Shown here: positions 45,637-55,033 of the stretch, in pieces
Position numbering within the stretch: position 1 is the first letter of the stretch
Layout of the letters: every line of letters begins with the position of its first letter
Source: Billgrantia sulfidoxydans
GTDB lineage: Bacteria > Pseudomonadota > Gammaproteobacteria > Pseudomonadales > Halomonadaceae
DNA: 64,000 bases
Direction of reading: 5' to 3'
NCBI RefSeq assembly: GCF_017868775.1
Contig: NZ_CP053381.1
Location: 1,984,001-2,048,000 of the forward strand
Translations under genes and position numbers: made by a program
The notes under the pieces: model-generated
Seen by the model: only the letters and a program-made list of their open reading frames with translations
What the model was told of the DNA's origin: nothing
Database searches by the model: none

Positions 45637-46218
45637 TCAAGCGTGATGCAGCTCCCTGCCGCCCTCGGAAAAGGTCGGCGGGGAGTTGGCGCTGACGATC
45701 ACGCACTCCTCCTCGCCTACATTGCGGAAGCGGTGCGGCAGGCGTGAATCGAAGTAGTAGGCATCGCCGGTGCGCAGCAGCCGGGCTTCACCGGCCACGG
45801 TGAGCTCGATCTCGCCGGCCACCACCACGCCGCCTTCCTCGCCGTCGTGCTCGAGCATTTCGTCCCCGGTATCGGCCCCGGGCGGGTAGCGTTCATGGAT
45901 GATCGACATGCTGCGGTCGGGGCGGCGTGCCGCCACCAGGCGCCACGAGAGGTGACCGTCGCCGATCTCGGTGAGCTCCTCGGCGGGATAGAAGGCGCGC
46001 GGCGGTGAGGGTTCGTCGCCGGCGAAGAAGGCGCTGATCGACACCGGCATGGCATCGAGTATCTTCTTCAGCGAGCTGACCGATGGGCTGACGCTGTTCT
46101 GTTCGATCAGCGAGATGGTACTGTTGGTGACGCCGGCGCGCTTGGCCAGCTCGCGTTGGGACAGTTTGCGTGCCTTGCGCAGCTCGCGCAGGCGTGTGCC
46201 CACATCAAATCCTTCCAT
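45637..46218 (-). CDS. XRE-family regulator with C-terminal cupin (PuuR-like)
   Basis: A 193-residue regulator with an N-terminal XRE HTH (about residues 8-62, LRKARKLSQRELAKRAGVTNST) and a C-terminal cupin barrel (residues 120-190, GDAYYFDSRLPHRFRNVGEEEC). The layout is that of PuuR and related regulators of polyamine or amino acid catabolism, with the cupin as ligand sensor. The start is uncertain: ATG 46218 gives the family N-terminus; ATG 46254 is 12 codons longer. It is divergent from mobA, and the regulon is unknown. Confidence 0.85.
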   Translation of the reverse strand: MEGFDVGTRLRELRKARKLSQRELAKRAGVTNSTISLIEQNSVSPSVSSLKKILDAMPVSISAFFAGDEPSPPRAFYPAEELTEIGDGHLSWRLVAARRPDRSMSIIHERYPPGADTGDEMLEHDGEEGGVVVAGEIELTVAGEARLLRTGDAYYFDSRLPHRFRNVGEEECVIVSANSPPTFSEGGRELHHA

Positions 46219-46351
46219 CGTCAGGTCCAGGGTCGTTCGATTTGTTTGACACATGATACCTGCTGCAGCCGTCATGCATAAGATGATCCGGATCATGACG
46301 TGCTGGCGATTGGCTCGCGAGCCATGGCACCGGCGTGCCGGCTGAGGCATC

Positions 46352-46990
46352 ATGGAGGGTATGTGCGAACGTCCCGCCCTCAGCGTACCGAATCCATCGA
46401 CCGACATCACCGGCCTGATCCTGGCCGGCGGCCGAGGCCGCCGCATGGGCGGGCGCGACAAGGGGCTGGAGCGGCTGGACGGGGTGACACTGGTCGACCA
46501 TGTCCGGGCTCGCCTGGTGGGCAACGTCGCGGAGCTGTTGATCAGTGCCAACCGCCACCTGGCGCGCTACCGGGGCCTGGCCGATCGTGTCGTGACCGAT
46601 ACCGAGGGTGGCTTTCAAGGGCCGCTGATGGGGATCTACAGCGGGCTGTGTGCCGCCCATACCCCCTGGGTGCTGGTCGTGCCCTGCGACACGCCGATGC
46701 TTCCACGCGACCTCGTGGCCAGGATGGCGGCCGGCATCGGCGGCCATCGCATTGCCGTGGCCCATGACGGGGAGCGTCTGCACCCGGTCGTGGCGCTGCT
46801 GGAGCGGGCCCTGGCGGCAGACCTGCATGCCGCCTTGGTGGCGGGGGAGCGCAAGGTCGGCCGCTGGTACGAGCGCCACGCCTGGACCCGCGTGGATTTC
46901 AGCGATTGCCCCGAAGCCTTCGGCAATCTCAATACCGAAGAGGACAGACGGCGCCTGGAGACGCGCCTGAACGAGGAGAGTCGACCCTGA
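46352..46990 (+). CDS. mobA: Molybdenum cofactor guanylyltransferase
   Basis: A 212-residue nucleotidyltransferase that attaches GMP to molybdopterin. [21 protein letters not shown] near residues 23-43 (key [11 protein letters not shown]) binds [11 protein letters not shown] is the metal-binding motif. ATG 46352 follows GAGG; ATG 46361 is a close alternative. The stop overlaps the mobB start (TGATG at 46988-46992). Confidence 0.95.
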   Translation: MEGMCERPALSVPNPSTDITGLILAGGRGRRMGGRDKGLERLDGVTLVDHVRARLVGNVAELLISANRHLARYRGLADRVVTDTEGGFQGPLMGIYSGLCAAHTPWVLVVPCDTPMLPRDLVARMAAGIGGHRIAVAHDGERLHPVVALLERALAADLHAALVAGERKVGRWYERHAWTRVDFSDCPEAFGNLNTEEDRRRLETRLNEESRP

Positions 46991-47568
46991 TGTCACGTCC
47001 GCTGCACGGCCCGCTGAACCTCGACGATGGGCTGCCGCTGCTCGGCATTGCCGCCTGGAGCGGCACCGGCAAGACCACGCTGCTGGAAGGCCTGTTGCCC
47101 CGCCTGGCGGCACGCGGCTTGCGTGTCGCCGTGATCAAGCACGCGCATCATGGTTTCGATGTCGATCAGCCGGGCAAGGACAGCCACCGCCTGCGCCAGG
47201 CCGGTGCCGCGCCGATGTTGGTTGCCTCCCGTGCCAGGTGGGCCATGATGATGGAGACCCCTGGGTTGGAGGAGGCCGACCTGGCGCAGCTGATCGAGAC
47301 AGTGCGCGGACAGGATCCCGACCTGGTGCTGGTGGAGGGATTCAAGGCCTGGCCCCTGCCCAAGCTGGAGCTCTACCGCGAGGAGCTCGGCAAGACACTG
47401 CGCGTGGCGGAGGATCCCTGGGTCAAGGCGGTGGCCAGCCAGCCACCCGTCAGCGTACCGGCCGGTGTCGATTGGCTCGACCTGGGCGATCTGGAGGCCA
47501 TTGCCGAGTGGGTCAGCGCCTGGCCGGCGCGCTGGCCGTCGGAGCGGGCGCCGCGCTGCCTGGCCTGA
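46990..47568 (+). CDS. mobB: Molybdopterin-guanine dinucleotide biosynthesis protein MobB
   Basis: A 192-residue P-loop GTPase with Walker [18 protein letters not shown] (residues 21-37) and the MobB motif [18 protein letters not shown]. It is thought to supply or modulate GTP for MobA. Translationally coupled to mobA. A 57-base spacer precedes the moaCD gene. Confidence 0.95.
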   Translation: MSRPLHGPLNLDDGLPLLGIAAWSGTGKTTLLEGLLPRLAARGLRVAVIKHAHHGFDVDQPGKDSHRLRQAGAAPMLVASRARWAMMMETPGLEEADLAQLIETVRGQDPDLVLVEGFKAWPLPKLELYREELGKTLRVAEDPWVKAVASQPPVSVPAGVDWLDLGDLEAIAEWVSAWPARWPSERAPRCLA

Positions 47569-47625
47569 GCGAGCGTCCGCTTGCCACGAACCGCATTCGA
47601 TCAACCGATACCGAGGCTGCTTCAC

Positions 47626-48435
47626 ATGAGTCTGACCCATCTCAACCAGCGCGGCGAAGCCCATATGGTCGATGTCGCCGACAAGGCGGAGAGTCGCCGT
47701 GAGGCAACCGCTTCCGGCCACATCCAGATGAAGCCCGCGACGCTGGCGCTGCTGGTCGAAGGCGGGCTGCCCAAGGGCGACGTCCTGGCCACCGCACGTA
47801 TCGCCGGCATCCAGGCGGCCAAGCGCACCCACGAACTGATTCCGCTGTGTCATGCGTTGCCGCTGTCGAAGGTAACGATCGATTTTCATGTGGACGAGGA
47901 GAACGCCCGGGTCGAGGTCATTGCCTCATGTCGCCTCAATGGTCGAACCGGCGTGGAGATGGAGGCTTTGACGGCGGTGTCGGTGGCCTGCCTGACGCTC
48001 TACGACATGTGCAAGGCGGTGGACAAGGACATGGAGATCGGCGCCATCCATGTCGATGCGAAGCGTGGCGGAAAGTCGGGCGACTACCAGCGGCAACCCA
48101 GTGCCGCGACGACGCCGATCGTTACCGGCCAGGGCGCCGTGGGACAGGTCTCGGTGGGTACCCGCTGCGATATCGACTCTCCCTGCGTCAGGGTGAAGTT
48201 CCTCGCCGAACTGCGCGAGCGGCTGGGGGTCAGCGATCTCACCCTGCCGCTCGATACCCTCCCCAGCACCGATGTCGGCGGACTCAAGAATGCACTGGTG
48301 AAACGGGATTCGCGCTTTGCGCGCCTTGGCGAGGGGCGGGTGCTGTGCGCCGTGAACCAGGTCATGGCACTGGACGCGACGCCGATCACCAACGACGATG
48401 AAGTGGCATTTTTCCCGCCGGTAACGGGAGGCTGA
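47626..48435 (+). CDS. moaCD: Fused cyclic pyranopterin synthase MoaC and sulfur carrier MoaD
   Basis: A 269-residue single frame containing both proteins. Residues 1-155 are a complete MoaC ([20 protein letters not shown] at the start, [13 protein letters not shown] at 68-80, [12 protein letters not shown] at 125-136), which makes cyclic pyranopterin monophosphate with MoaA. After a linker (156-187) come residues 188-269, a MoaD ubiquitin-like domain ([15 protein letters not shown]) ending in the essential free Gly-Gly. MoaC and MoaD are usually separate genes. No well-spaced internal ribosome site is seen, though a GTG at the start of the MoaD part could be used. MoaE follows after two bases. 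Confidence 0.88.
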   Translation: MSLTHLNQRGEAHMVDVADKAESRREATASGHIQMKPATLALLVEGGLPKGDVLATARIAGIQAAKRTHELIPLCHALPLSKVTIDFHVDEENARVEVIASCRLNGRTGVEMEALTAVSVACLTLYDMCKAVDKDMEIGAIHVDAKRGGKSGDYQRQPSAATTPIVTGQGAVGQVSVGTRCDIDSPCVRVKFLAELRERLGVSDLTLPLDTLPSTDVGGLKNALVKRDSRFARLGEGRVLCAVNQVMALDATPITNDDEVAFFPPVTGG

Positions 48436-48437
48436 AG

Positions 48438-48908
48438 GTGACGATCCGAGTTCAGCAGGCCGCCTTCGATGCCGGCAGCGAACAGCGACAGCTGCTACAG
48501 GGGCGTTCGGACATCGGGGCTGTGGTCAGCTTCACCGGGCTGGTACGCGACTTCAACGAGCGTCCCGACGTGAACGCGCTGACGCTGGAACACTACCCGG
48601 GCATGACCGAGGCCGCGCTAGGCGATATCGTGGCCGAAGCCGAGTCACGCTGGCCGCTCCAGGGCGTGCGCCTCATCCACCGGGTTGGCCGTCTTTCCCC
48701 CGGTGACCCTATTGTCCTGGTGGTGGTGGCCAGTGCCCATCGACGTGCGGCCTTCGAGGCGTGCGACTTCATCATGGATTACCTCAAGACTCGCGCGCCT
48801 TTCTGGAAAAAGGAGCACAGCATCACCGGAGATTACTGGGTTGCCGAGCGTGAGTCGGACCACCGCGATGCCAGCCGCTGGGAGAGCGAAAATGACAAAT
48901 CTTCCTGA
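48438..48908 (+). CDS. moaE: Molybdopterin synthase catalytic subunit
   Basis: A 156-residue MoaE, which with thiocarboxylated MoaD inserts the dithiolene sulfurs. [14 protein letters not shown] near residue 50 and the C-terminal [19 protein letters not shown], with the catalytic lysines, are intact. The start is GTG at 48438 behind GGAGG. The last 17 bases overlap the beginning of moaA. Confidence 0.95.
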   Translation: MTIRVQQAAFDAGSEQRQLLQGRSDIGAVVSFTGLVRDFNERPDVNALTLEHYPGMTEAALGDIVAEAESRWPLQGVRLIHRVGRLSPGDPIVLVVVASAHRRAAFEACDFIMDYLKTRAPFWKKEHSITGDYWVAERESDHRDASRWESENDKSS

Positions 48909-49905
48909 GACCTTGCCTTCGGAATTGGTCGACGGTTTCGGTAGGCGGGTTCGCTATGTACGGATCTCCGTCACCGACCGCTGCGATTTCCGCTGCGTCT
49001 ACTGCATGAGCGAGGAGATGACCTTCCTGCCGCGTGCGCAGATCCTGACCCTCGAAGAGCTGGGCATGGTGGCGCGGGCGTTCGTCGAGATGGGCGTGGA
49101 GAAGATCCGCCTGACAGGCGGTGAGCCCCTCGTGCGGCGGGGTATCGACCAGCTGATCGAGCAGACCAGTGCGCTTCCCGGGCTGCGCGACCTGGCCATG
49201 ACGACGAACGGGGCGGGGCTCGTCAAGCACGCCAGGCGTCTGCGTGAGGCCGGCCTGGGTCGGCTTAATATCAGCCTGGATACGCTCGATCCCGAGCGTT
49301 TCCGACGGCTGACGCGCACCGGCGACCTGACACGCGTACTGGAGGGCTTGCAAGCGGCCAAGGAGGCCGGTTTCGCGCAGATCAAGCTCAATGCCGTGAT
49401 CCTCAAGGGGCGCAACGACGATGAGGTGCTCGACCTGGTCGAATTTGCCAGAGCCCAGGGGGTCGACCTGAGTTTCATCGAGGAGATGCCGCTGGGGGAT
49501 GTATCCGATCACTCCCGTGCCGAGACCTTCTGCTCGAGCGATGAGGTCAAGGCAGTGATCGAGCAGCGCTACGAGCTGATTCCCACTGCCGAGTCGACAC
49601 TCGGGCCATCGCGCTATTTTCGCATGGCCGATAGTGCCAGCCGTATCGGTTTCATTTCCCCGCACAGCCACAACTTCTGCGCCAGCTGCAATCGCGTGCG
49701 TGTCACGGCCGAAGGGCGGTTATTGCTCTGCCTGGGCAACGAGCACTCGGTCGATTTACGCGCCGTGCTGCGCCAGCACCCGGGCGACCTCGATGCCTTG
49801 AAGCGGGCTATCGTCGCGGCGCTGCCGCTCAAGCCCGAACGCCACTATTTCACCACCGACGGTGACGTCCAGATCGTTCGCTTCATGAACATGACCGGCG
49901 GCTGA
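48892..49905 (+). CDS. moaA: GTP 3',8-cyclase (radical SAM)
   Basis: A 337-residue radical SAM enzyme that, with MoaC, starts molybdenum cofactor synthesis from GTP. The SAM-binding cluster is CDFRCVYC (Cys31, 35, 38); the second, substrate cluster uses CASC and a later Cys in GRLLLC; the C-terminal Gly-Gly needed for activity is present. ATG 48892 has GGAGAG upstream and overlaps moaE by 17 bases. It is the last gene of mobAB-moaCD-moaE-moaA; moaB and moeA are not in the window. Confidence 0.97.
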   Translation: MTNLPETLPSELVDGFGRRVRYVRISVTDRCDFRCVYCMSEEMTFLPRAQILTLEELGMVARAFVEMGVEKIRLTGGEPLVRRGIDQLIEQTSALPGLRDLAMTTNGAGLVKHARRLREAGLGRLNISLDTLDPERFRRLTRTGDLTRVLEGLQAAKEAGFAQIKLNAVILKGRNDDEVLDLVEFARAQGVDLSFIEEMPLGDVSDHSRAETFCSSDEVKAVIEQRYELIPTAESTLGPSRYFRMADSASRIGFISPHSHNFCASCNRVRVTAEGRLLLCLGNEHSVDLRAVLRQHPGDLDALKRAIVAALPLKPERHYFTTDGDVQIVRFMNMTGG

Positions 49906-49976
49906 GCGCCTGCAAGAAGGCGGCTATTCCGCGTTCTCTTTCCCGATTATCCTCCTCGCGTTCGCGTGGACTTTTC

Positions 49977-50004
49977 TTGCCAATTCGGCAAATCGGCATA
50001 TACT
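49977..50004 (+). promoter_or_regulatory. Sigma-70 promoter of the H-NS-like gene
   Basis: TTGCCA (49977-49982), a 16-base spacer and TATACT (49999-50004) form a good promoter in a locally AT-richer stretch. The start point would be near 50011, with a leader of about 48 bases before a GGAGGAGG ribosome site. Confidence 0.65.
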
Positions 50005-50058
50005 TTTGACGAGTGAGCCTTAGGGCTGACTCGTCGTTTTCTTGCATGGAGGAGGCCA

Positions 50059-50349
50059 ATGTCCAGCGAAACCCTGGAGCGTATCGCCCGTAACAAGAAC
50101 GTGGCTCGTGCCGCGGCTCGCCAGTTGAGCATGGAGCAGCTGCACAAGCTCTCCGATGTGATCGGCGAGGTCATCGAGCAGAAAAATGAAGAGGAGAAGC
50201 TCCGCAAACAGGAAGAAGCGGACAAGGAAAAGAAACTGGCTGAGATCCGCGAGGCCATGAGTGATGCCGGTCTCTCCGTGGAAGATCTCGTAGGGGAACA
50301 GCCGCGCCGCCGGCGTGGTCGTCCGCCCAAGAATGCCAGCGGTTCGTGA
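50059..50349 (+). CDS. Small H-NS-like nucleoid protein
   Basis: A 96-residue protein: an N-terminal helical, coiled-coil region (residues 3-70, LERIARNKNVARAAARQLSM, then a charged KNEEEKLRKQEEADKEKK helix) and a short basic tail PRRRRGRPPKNASGS that resembles an AT-hook-type minor-groove motif. This is the layout of small H-NS-family proteins, but the usual C-terminal H-NS domain is shortened to the RGRPP motif. It has its own promoter and a strong ribosome site. Probably a nucleoid or silencing protein; family assignment is moderate. Confidence 0.7.
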   Translation: MSSETLERIARNKNVARAAARQLSMEQLHKLSDVIGEVIEQKNEEEKLRKQEEADKEKKLAEIREAMSDAGLSVEDLVGEQPRRRRGRPPKNASGS

Positions 50350-50385
50350 TCCGGTCGGACCCGAATCGTCTGCTCGCGCAACGCG

Positions 50386-50419
50386 GGTCGGGGGAATGCA
50401 TGAGGCGTCACCCCCGACC
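50386..50419. terminator. Hairpin after the H-NS-like gene
   Basis: GGTCGGGGG (50386-50394) pairs with CCCCCGACC (50411-50419) across a 16-base loop, followed by TGTTGACC. It lies between convergent genes and may end either transcript. Confidence 0.55.
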
Positions 50420-50468
50420 TGTTGACCACATCTTGCCCCGCCTCGGGCCGGTCATGGTCCGGTGGGAA

Positions 50469-52136
50469 TCAGCGGTAGGCCGGTACCTCCACGGGGATCA
50501 GCTGGAGGTGAACGTCCGGTAATTGGCGAAGGTGCTGTCCCAGCCAGGAGGTAATGAGAGGCTGCAGGGCGGTACGGAGTTCGGCCAAGGTTTCCGCCTC
50601 GACTTCTTCCAGGCGCTCGTCCAGCCATTCGGTGAAGCTCTCTTCGTCCATGGCGCTGACTCGATGCGCGTCCATCATCAGGCGTCCGATACGTGTCCAT
50701 CCGGTTCTCGTCGAGGCGACCGACAGGGCGAGGTGCAGGATGCCGTGGCGCGGCGAACCATGCTCGGCGGTAAGCCCCGGAAGGGGCGTAACGGCATTCT
50801 GGCTGACGATGCAGGGTCGCTGAGGGTGTCTCGATTCCAGCGTCAGCCCCTCGCCATCGAGGCGAATCAAGTCGCCATTGACCGGCGCCAGGGGGGCCTG
50901 TATTCCCATCGCTTCCGCCACCTCCTGGTGCGCCTGCTGGTGACGACGCTCGCCATGTACCGGCAGTAGATGACGTGGCTTTATCCAACCATAGAGGGTG
51001 CGCAATTCGTCCTGGGCGGGATGGCCTGAGGCGTGAAGTTCGGGGTGGTTGAATTCGTCCCACACCGCCACGTCGAGATGACTCAGGGCATGCTTCAGGC
51101 GCTCGATCTGGCGCTCGTTGCCGGGAATCGCCTTGGCCGAGAAGAGAACGGTATCGCCTGCCATCAGTTCGAAACTGGGATGCCGGCCGTTGGCCAGCCG
51201 GCTGAGGGCGGCGCGTGGCTCGCCCTGGCTGCCGGTGGCGATGACCAGGACTTCCGTCGGAGGGAGATAGCCAAGATCGCTGGTCGGTACCAGCGCCGGC
51301 ATGTCGTCCAGGTAGCCGAGGCCTCGGGCTACCGCCACCATGCGCTCCATGGCCCGACCCATCAGGCTGACCCGGCGCCCGCAGCGCTCGGCGGCTCGGG
51401 CCACGGCCAGCACGCGGGCCAGGTTGCTGGCGAAGCAGCTCACCACGACGCGCCCCGTGCACTGGGCGAGGCGGTGTTCGAGCGCCCTGGCCACTTCGCC
51501 TTCGCTGCGCGAGTGCCCCGGCATGGGGGCGTTGGTGGAGTCGCCGACCACCAGGTCCACCGGCGCCAGGGCACGAAACAGTGCACCCTTGACCGGTGGG
51601 CCGATCAACGGCTCCGGGTCGAGCTTCCAGTCGCCGGTATGCAGCACGCGGTAATCGCCGACGGCGATCAGCAGGGCGCAGCTCTCGGGGATGGAGTGCG
51701 TCAGCGGCAGGTAGCGCAGGGTGAAGGGGCCGTTCTCCAGGGCTTCGCCAGGCTCGATCACACGGATGGCGTCGACGGCGAGGCCGCGCTCGTGAAACTT
51801 GGCCCGCAGCAGGCCGGCCGCCAGCGGAGTGGCGTATACGGGACATTGCCACTTGGGCCACAGCCAGGCGGCAGCGCCGATATGATCTTCGTGTCCATGC
51901 GTGATGATCAGCGCCGAGGGGCGGATGTCCAGCGCCTCGGGCGTCTCGAGACTGGGTACCTGTAGCGGGGAATCCGGCAAATCCTGGCGAATCATCATGC
52001 CGCAATCGACGGCAATCCAGTCGTTCTCATGCCCGTAGAGCCCCAGGTTCATGCCGATCTCGCCGCAGCCCCCCAGTGGCAGGAAGTAAAGCGGGGAGCG
52101 GCGGCGGGGACGAATCGTGGCGTGAGTCGAAGGCAT
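50469..52136 (-). CDS. Ribonuclease J-type metallo-beta-lactamase/beta-CASP nuclease
   Basis: A 555-residue protein with the full RNase J layout: N-terminal beta-lactamase fold with the zinc motif HGHEDHIGA (His80, His82, Asp84, His85), HTGDWKLDPEP, the inserted beta-CASP domain (about residues 190-350), and the C-terminal metal motif LLPVHGE. It should act as a 5'-3' exo- or endoribonuclease. RNase J is uncommon in gammaproteobacteria, which rely on RNase E. ATG 52136 is chosen; the ribosome site is weak. It is divergent from purU. Confidence 0.9.
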   Translation of the reverse strand: MPSTHATIRPRRRSPLYFLPLGGCGEIGMNLGLYGHENDWIAVDCGMMIRQDLPDSPLQVPSLETPEALDIRPSALIITHGHEDHIGAAAWLWPKWQCPVYATPLAAGLLRAKFHERGLAVDAIRVIEPGEALENGPFTLRYLPLTHSIPESCALLIAVGDYRVLHTGDWKLDPEPLIGPPVKGALFRALAPVDLVVGDSTNAPMPGHSRSEGEVARALEHRLAQCTGRVVVSCFASNLARVLAVARAAERCGRRVSLMGRAMERMVAVARGLGYLDDMPALVPTSDLGYLPPTEVLVIATGSQGEPRAALSRLANGRHPSFELMAGDTVLFSAKAIPGNERQIERLKHALSHLDVAVWDEFNHPELHASGHPAQDELRTLYGWIKPRHLLPVHGERRHQQAHQEVAEAMGIQAPLAPVNGDLIRLDGEGLTLESRHPQRPCIVSQNAVTPLPGLTAEHGSPRHGILHLALSVASTRTGWTRIGRLMMDAHRVSAMDEESFTEWLDERLEEVEAETLAELRTALQPLITSWLGQHLRQLPDVHLQLIPVEVPAYR

Positions 52137-52295
52137 CGGCAAATCTAGACCAGACAATGGAAACTTCACTATACGGATCGTCGCGACCCTCCACAATGCG
52201 ATGCCGGTGGCGTGTGCGGGAGCAGGCGTGTCGCGGGTCTGCCGAGTTCGCTACAATGCGTGCTCTTCGAACACCGCTCCGTACCAGGTTGGCCC

Positions 52296-53150
52296 ATGTC
52301 CCACTATTATCGACTCGTCGTTTCCTGCCCCGACCGCCGCGGCATCGTGGCCCGCGTCTCCGGTTTCATTGCTGGTCACGGCGGTTCCATCACGGAAGCC
52401 AGCCAGCACTCCGACCTTGAGGCCGGACGCTTCTTCATGCGCTACGAGATCCTGGCCGACTCCATCGGCATGACCGCCGCCGAGTTGCAGGAGGCCTTCG
52501 AGCCTGTGGCGCGGGAATTCGACATGGAATGGGCGCTGCGCGATACGCGCCGTCGGCCGCGGGTGGTGCTCATGGTCTCGCGGGAATCCCACTGCCTGGT
52601 CGACTTGCTGTACCGCTGGACGGCCGGTGAGCTGGAGGGCGACATCGTCGGTGTGATCTCGAACCATGACGACATGCGCAGCATGGTCGAGTGGCATGGC
52701 CTGCCCTATTACCACGTACCGGTTGGAGCCGATGACAAGAGCGCAGCCTTCGCTGAAGTCGAGCGACATGTGGAGGCAATGGAGGCCGACATCGTGGTGC
52801 TCGCCCGCTACATGCAGATCCTGCCGCCGCGGTTGTGTGAGCGCTATGCCGGGCGGGTCATCAACATCCACCACAGTTTCCTGCCGTCGTTTGCCGGGGC
52901 ACGGCCCTATCACCAGGCCCACTCGCGGGGCGTCAAGTTGATCGGTGCCACCTGTCACTACGTGACCGAGGAACTGGACGCCGGGCCGATCATCGAACAG
53001 GACATACACCGCGTGAGCCACTGCCACACGCCGCAGGACCTGGTGCGCTTCGGCCGCGACGTGGAGAAGGCGGTACTGGCGCGCGGCCTGCGCTGGCATC
53101 TGGAGGACCGGGTGCTGATACATGGCAACAAGACCGTCGTCTTCGCCTGA
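52296..53150 (+). CDS. purU: Formyltetrahydrofolate deformylase
   Basis: A 284-residue enzyme with an N-terminal ACT domain (residues 1-85, YYRLVVSCPDRRGIVARVSG) and a C-terminal formyltransferase-type hydrolase domain with NIHHSFLPSFAGARPYHQA and HYVTEELDAGPIIEQ, holding the Asn-His-Asp triad. It hydrolyses 10-formyl-tetrahydrofolate to formate and tetrahydrofolate, balancing one-carbon pools. It is followed 21 bases later by the CbiM-like gene. Confidence 0.96.
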   Translation: MSHYYRLVVSCPDRRGIVARVSGFIAGHGGSITEASQHSDLEAGRFFMRYEILADSIGMTAAELQEAFEPVAREFDMEWALRDTRRRPRVVLMVSRESHCLVDLLYRWTAGELEGDIVGVISNHDDMRSMVEWHGLPYYHVPVGADDKSAAFAEVERHVEAMEADIVVLARYMQILPPRLCERYAGRVINIHHSFLPSFAGARPYHQAHSRGVKLIGATCHYVTEELDAGPIIEQDIHRVSHCHTPQDLVRFGRDVEKAVLARGLRWHLEDRVLIHGNKTVVFA

Positions 53151-53171
53151 TCCCTGACTGGTAGTGCGGCA

Positions 53172-53843
53172 ATGACCTTTTCCGAGCCGATTCTGGCCCC
53201 CTGGCTGCTGATCGCATGCGGGCTGATCTCGCTGACGGTGCTGGGCCTGGCGCTGGTGCAGCGCCCTTGGCAGCCGCTGCTGGCCGACCACGGCCTGCAG
53301 CATCGCTGGCTGGCGGCCAGTGTGGCCGTCGTGCTGCTGTGGCAGCTCAGGGCCCAGTCGGTCGATTGGCTGGCGCTGCAGCTGATGCTGACGGCACTGC
53401 TGACGCTGGTCTTCAAGGCGCCGCTGGCACTGGTGACCAATCTGCTGGCCAACCTCTCGCTGGTCGCGTTGGGCAAGGCAGGCTGGCCTCTGCTCGGCGT
53501 CAACGTGCTGATTACCGGGTTGGTGCCGGTCCTGGTGATGGTGTCGATATGGCGCATCGTCGATCGCTACCTGCCCGACAACCTGATGATCTTTCTTTTC
53601 CTGTGCGGCTTCTTCGGTGCAGCGCTGGCGACGCTGGGCACGGGGCTTGCCGGTCTGGGGCTGGTCATGCTCGGTGCTACCGACCCGGATGCCGTCCATC
53701 TGGCCAAGGAGTACGCCCTGTTCCTGCCACTGCTGATGCCGTCGGAGGCCTTTCTCACCGGCATGCTGCTCAGCGTGCTGATGGTCTATCACCCCGACTG
53801 GGTCGCCACCTTCAACGACCACCGCTATATCGATACCAAGTGA
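53172..53843 (+). CDS. CbiM-like integral membrane protein (ECF-type permease family)
   Basis: A 223-residue protein with six or seven hydrophobic spans. The pattern, including LMLTALLTLVFKAPLALVTNLLANLSLVALGKAGWPLLGVN (two long spans near residues 70-110) resembles stand-alone CbiM-like proteins annotated as energy-coupling-factor permeases. No CbiN, CbiQ or CbiO partner is adjacent, so a metal-transport role is uncertain. It converges with dinB, four bases apart. Confidence 0.6.
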   Translation: MTFSEPILAPWLLIACGLISLTVLGLALVQRPWQPLLADHGLQHRWLAASVAVVLLWQLRAQSVDWLALQLMLTALLTLVFKAPLALVTNLLANLSLVALGKAGWPLLGVNVLITGLVPVLVMVSIWRIVDRYLPDNLMIFLFLCGFFGAALATLGTGLAGLGLVMLGATDPDAVHLAKEYALFLPLLMPSEAFLTGMLLSVLMVYHPDWVATFNDHRYIDTK

Positions 53844-53847
53844 ATCT

Positions 53848-54897
53848 TTAAAACGGCAGGCTGAGCTGGCGCCGAGCATCGTCCGTCACCAGCCTGACTC
53901 CTACGCCGAGCAGCCGTACCGGGCGCGCGCGACGCGCCCAGGCCTGTTCCATCAGGGCAGCGAAATTTTCCAGGTCAGGCAAGCCGCCTCGTGAGTCGAG
54001 GGTGGTGAGGGAAAAGTCGTCGAAGCGTACCTTGACGAAAATGCCGGCGACGGGCGGATGCCCGTGGCGGGCGAGCCGGGCGTCGAGGCGCTCGCACAGC
54101 GGTGCTAGCTCGGCGTAGCAGAGCGCGAGCTCGGGCAGGTCGCTGGCGAAGGTGGTCTCCGCGCTCACCGACTTGCGTTCGCGCTCGATGCGCACCGGCC
54201 TGTCGTCAATGCCTCGCGCGAGTTCGAACAGGCGTCGGCCGAACTTGCCGAACTCCTGCAGCAGGCGTTCCAGCGGCATTGTCTGCAGATCGCTGCAGGT
54301 GTCGATGTCGAGCGCCTGCAAGCGCTTGGCCGTGGCCGGGCCGACGCCGTGCAGCTTGGTGACCGGAAGTTGGCGCACGAAGTCGTCCACCTGGGAAGGG
54401 GAGATGACGGTCAGGCCGTCGGGCTTCTCCCAGTCGCTGGCGATCTTGGCCAGAAACTTCGACGGGGCGGCGCCTACCGACACCGTGATGCCGACGCGCT
54501 TCAGGCACTCCTCCTTCAGCCAGCGTGCCATCCAGGTGGCGCTGCCCGAGAAGCGCGTCACCTCGGTGACGTCGAGAAAGGCCTCGTCCAGTGACAGCGG
54601 CTCCACCAGCGGTGTCAGTTCGTGGAAGATCGCCGATATCTGGCGTGACGCTTCGCGGTAGCGGTCGAAATCCCCGCGCAGCAGAGTCAGGTGGGGGCAC
54701 AGCCGCAGTGCCCGCGCCGTCGGCATGGCGGAGTGAATGCCGTAGGCACGGGCAGGGTAGTTGCAGGTCGCGATGACCCCGCGCCCCTCCGCACTGCCAC
54801 CGATGGCCAGCGGTACCTCACGCAGCGCCGGGTTGTCACGCATCTCCACCGCGGCGTAGAAGCAGTCACAGTCGGCATGCAGAATCTTGCGGCTCAT
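53848..54897 (-). CDS. dinB: DNA polymerase IV
   Basis: A 349-residue Y-family translesion polymerase. The catalytic carboxylates lie in HADCDCFYAAVE (residues 6-17) and SLDEAFLDVT (near residues 101-110). The C-terminal end QLSLPF is a typical beta-clamp-binding motif. It lies downstream of lexA on the same strand, with repeat R1 copy C in between, so it may be expressed from the lexA promoter as part of the SOS response. The longer upstream frame runs into R1 and is rejected. Confidence 0.95.
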   Translation of the reverse strand: MSRKILHADCDCFYAAVEMRDNPALREVPLAIGGSAEGRGVIATCNYPARAYGIHSAMPTARALRLCPHLTLLRGDFDRYREASRQISAIFHELTPLVEPLSLDEAFLDVTEVTRFSGSATWMARWLKEECLKRVGITVSVGAAPSKFLAKIASDWEKPDGLTVISPSQVDDFVRQLPVTKLHGVGPATAKRLQALDIDTCSDLQTMPLERLLQEFGKFGRRLFELARGIDDRPVRIERERKSVSAETTFASDLPELALCYAELAPLCERLDARLARHGHPPVAGIFVKVRFDDFSLTTLDSRGGLPDLENFAALMEQAWARRARPVRLLGVGVRLVTDDARRQLSLPF

Positions 54898-54921
54898 GGA
54901 GATTCGCCAGGACGTCGGAGC

Positions 54922-55030
54922 TGAGCGAGCGAAGGCCAGACAAGGCAAAAATTGGCGAAAAAGCGGAGTTTGCTGTTGCAAATGAGCATTTTAAGCCAAT
55001 TTTTAACGCCGTATGGCCAAGCGCAGCCAG
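54922..55030 (-). repeat. Intergenic repeat R1, copy C (between lexA and dinB)
   Basis: A 109-bp copy on the minus strand, the most regular of the three. The main stem is a perfect 10-bp AAAAATTGGC/GCCAATTTTT (54995-55004 with 54947-54956), and the apical hairpin is TTTGC-AACA-GCAAA (54969-54973 with 54978-54982). It begins four bases after the lexA stop and ends 24 bases before the dinB ATG, again in the sense of the flanking genes. Confidence 0.9.
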
Positions 55031-55033
55031 CTC

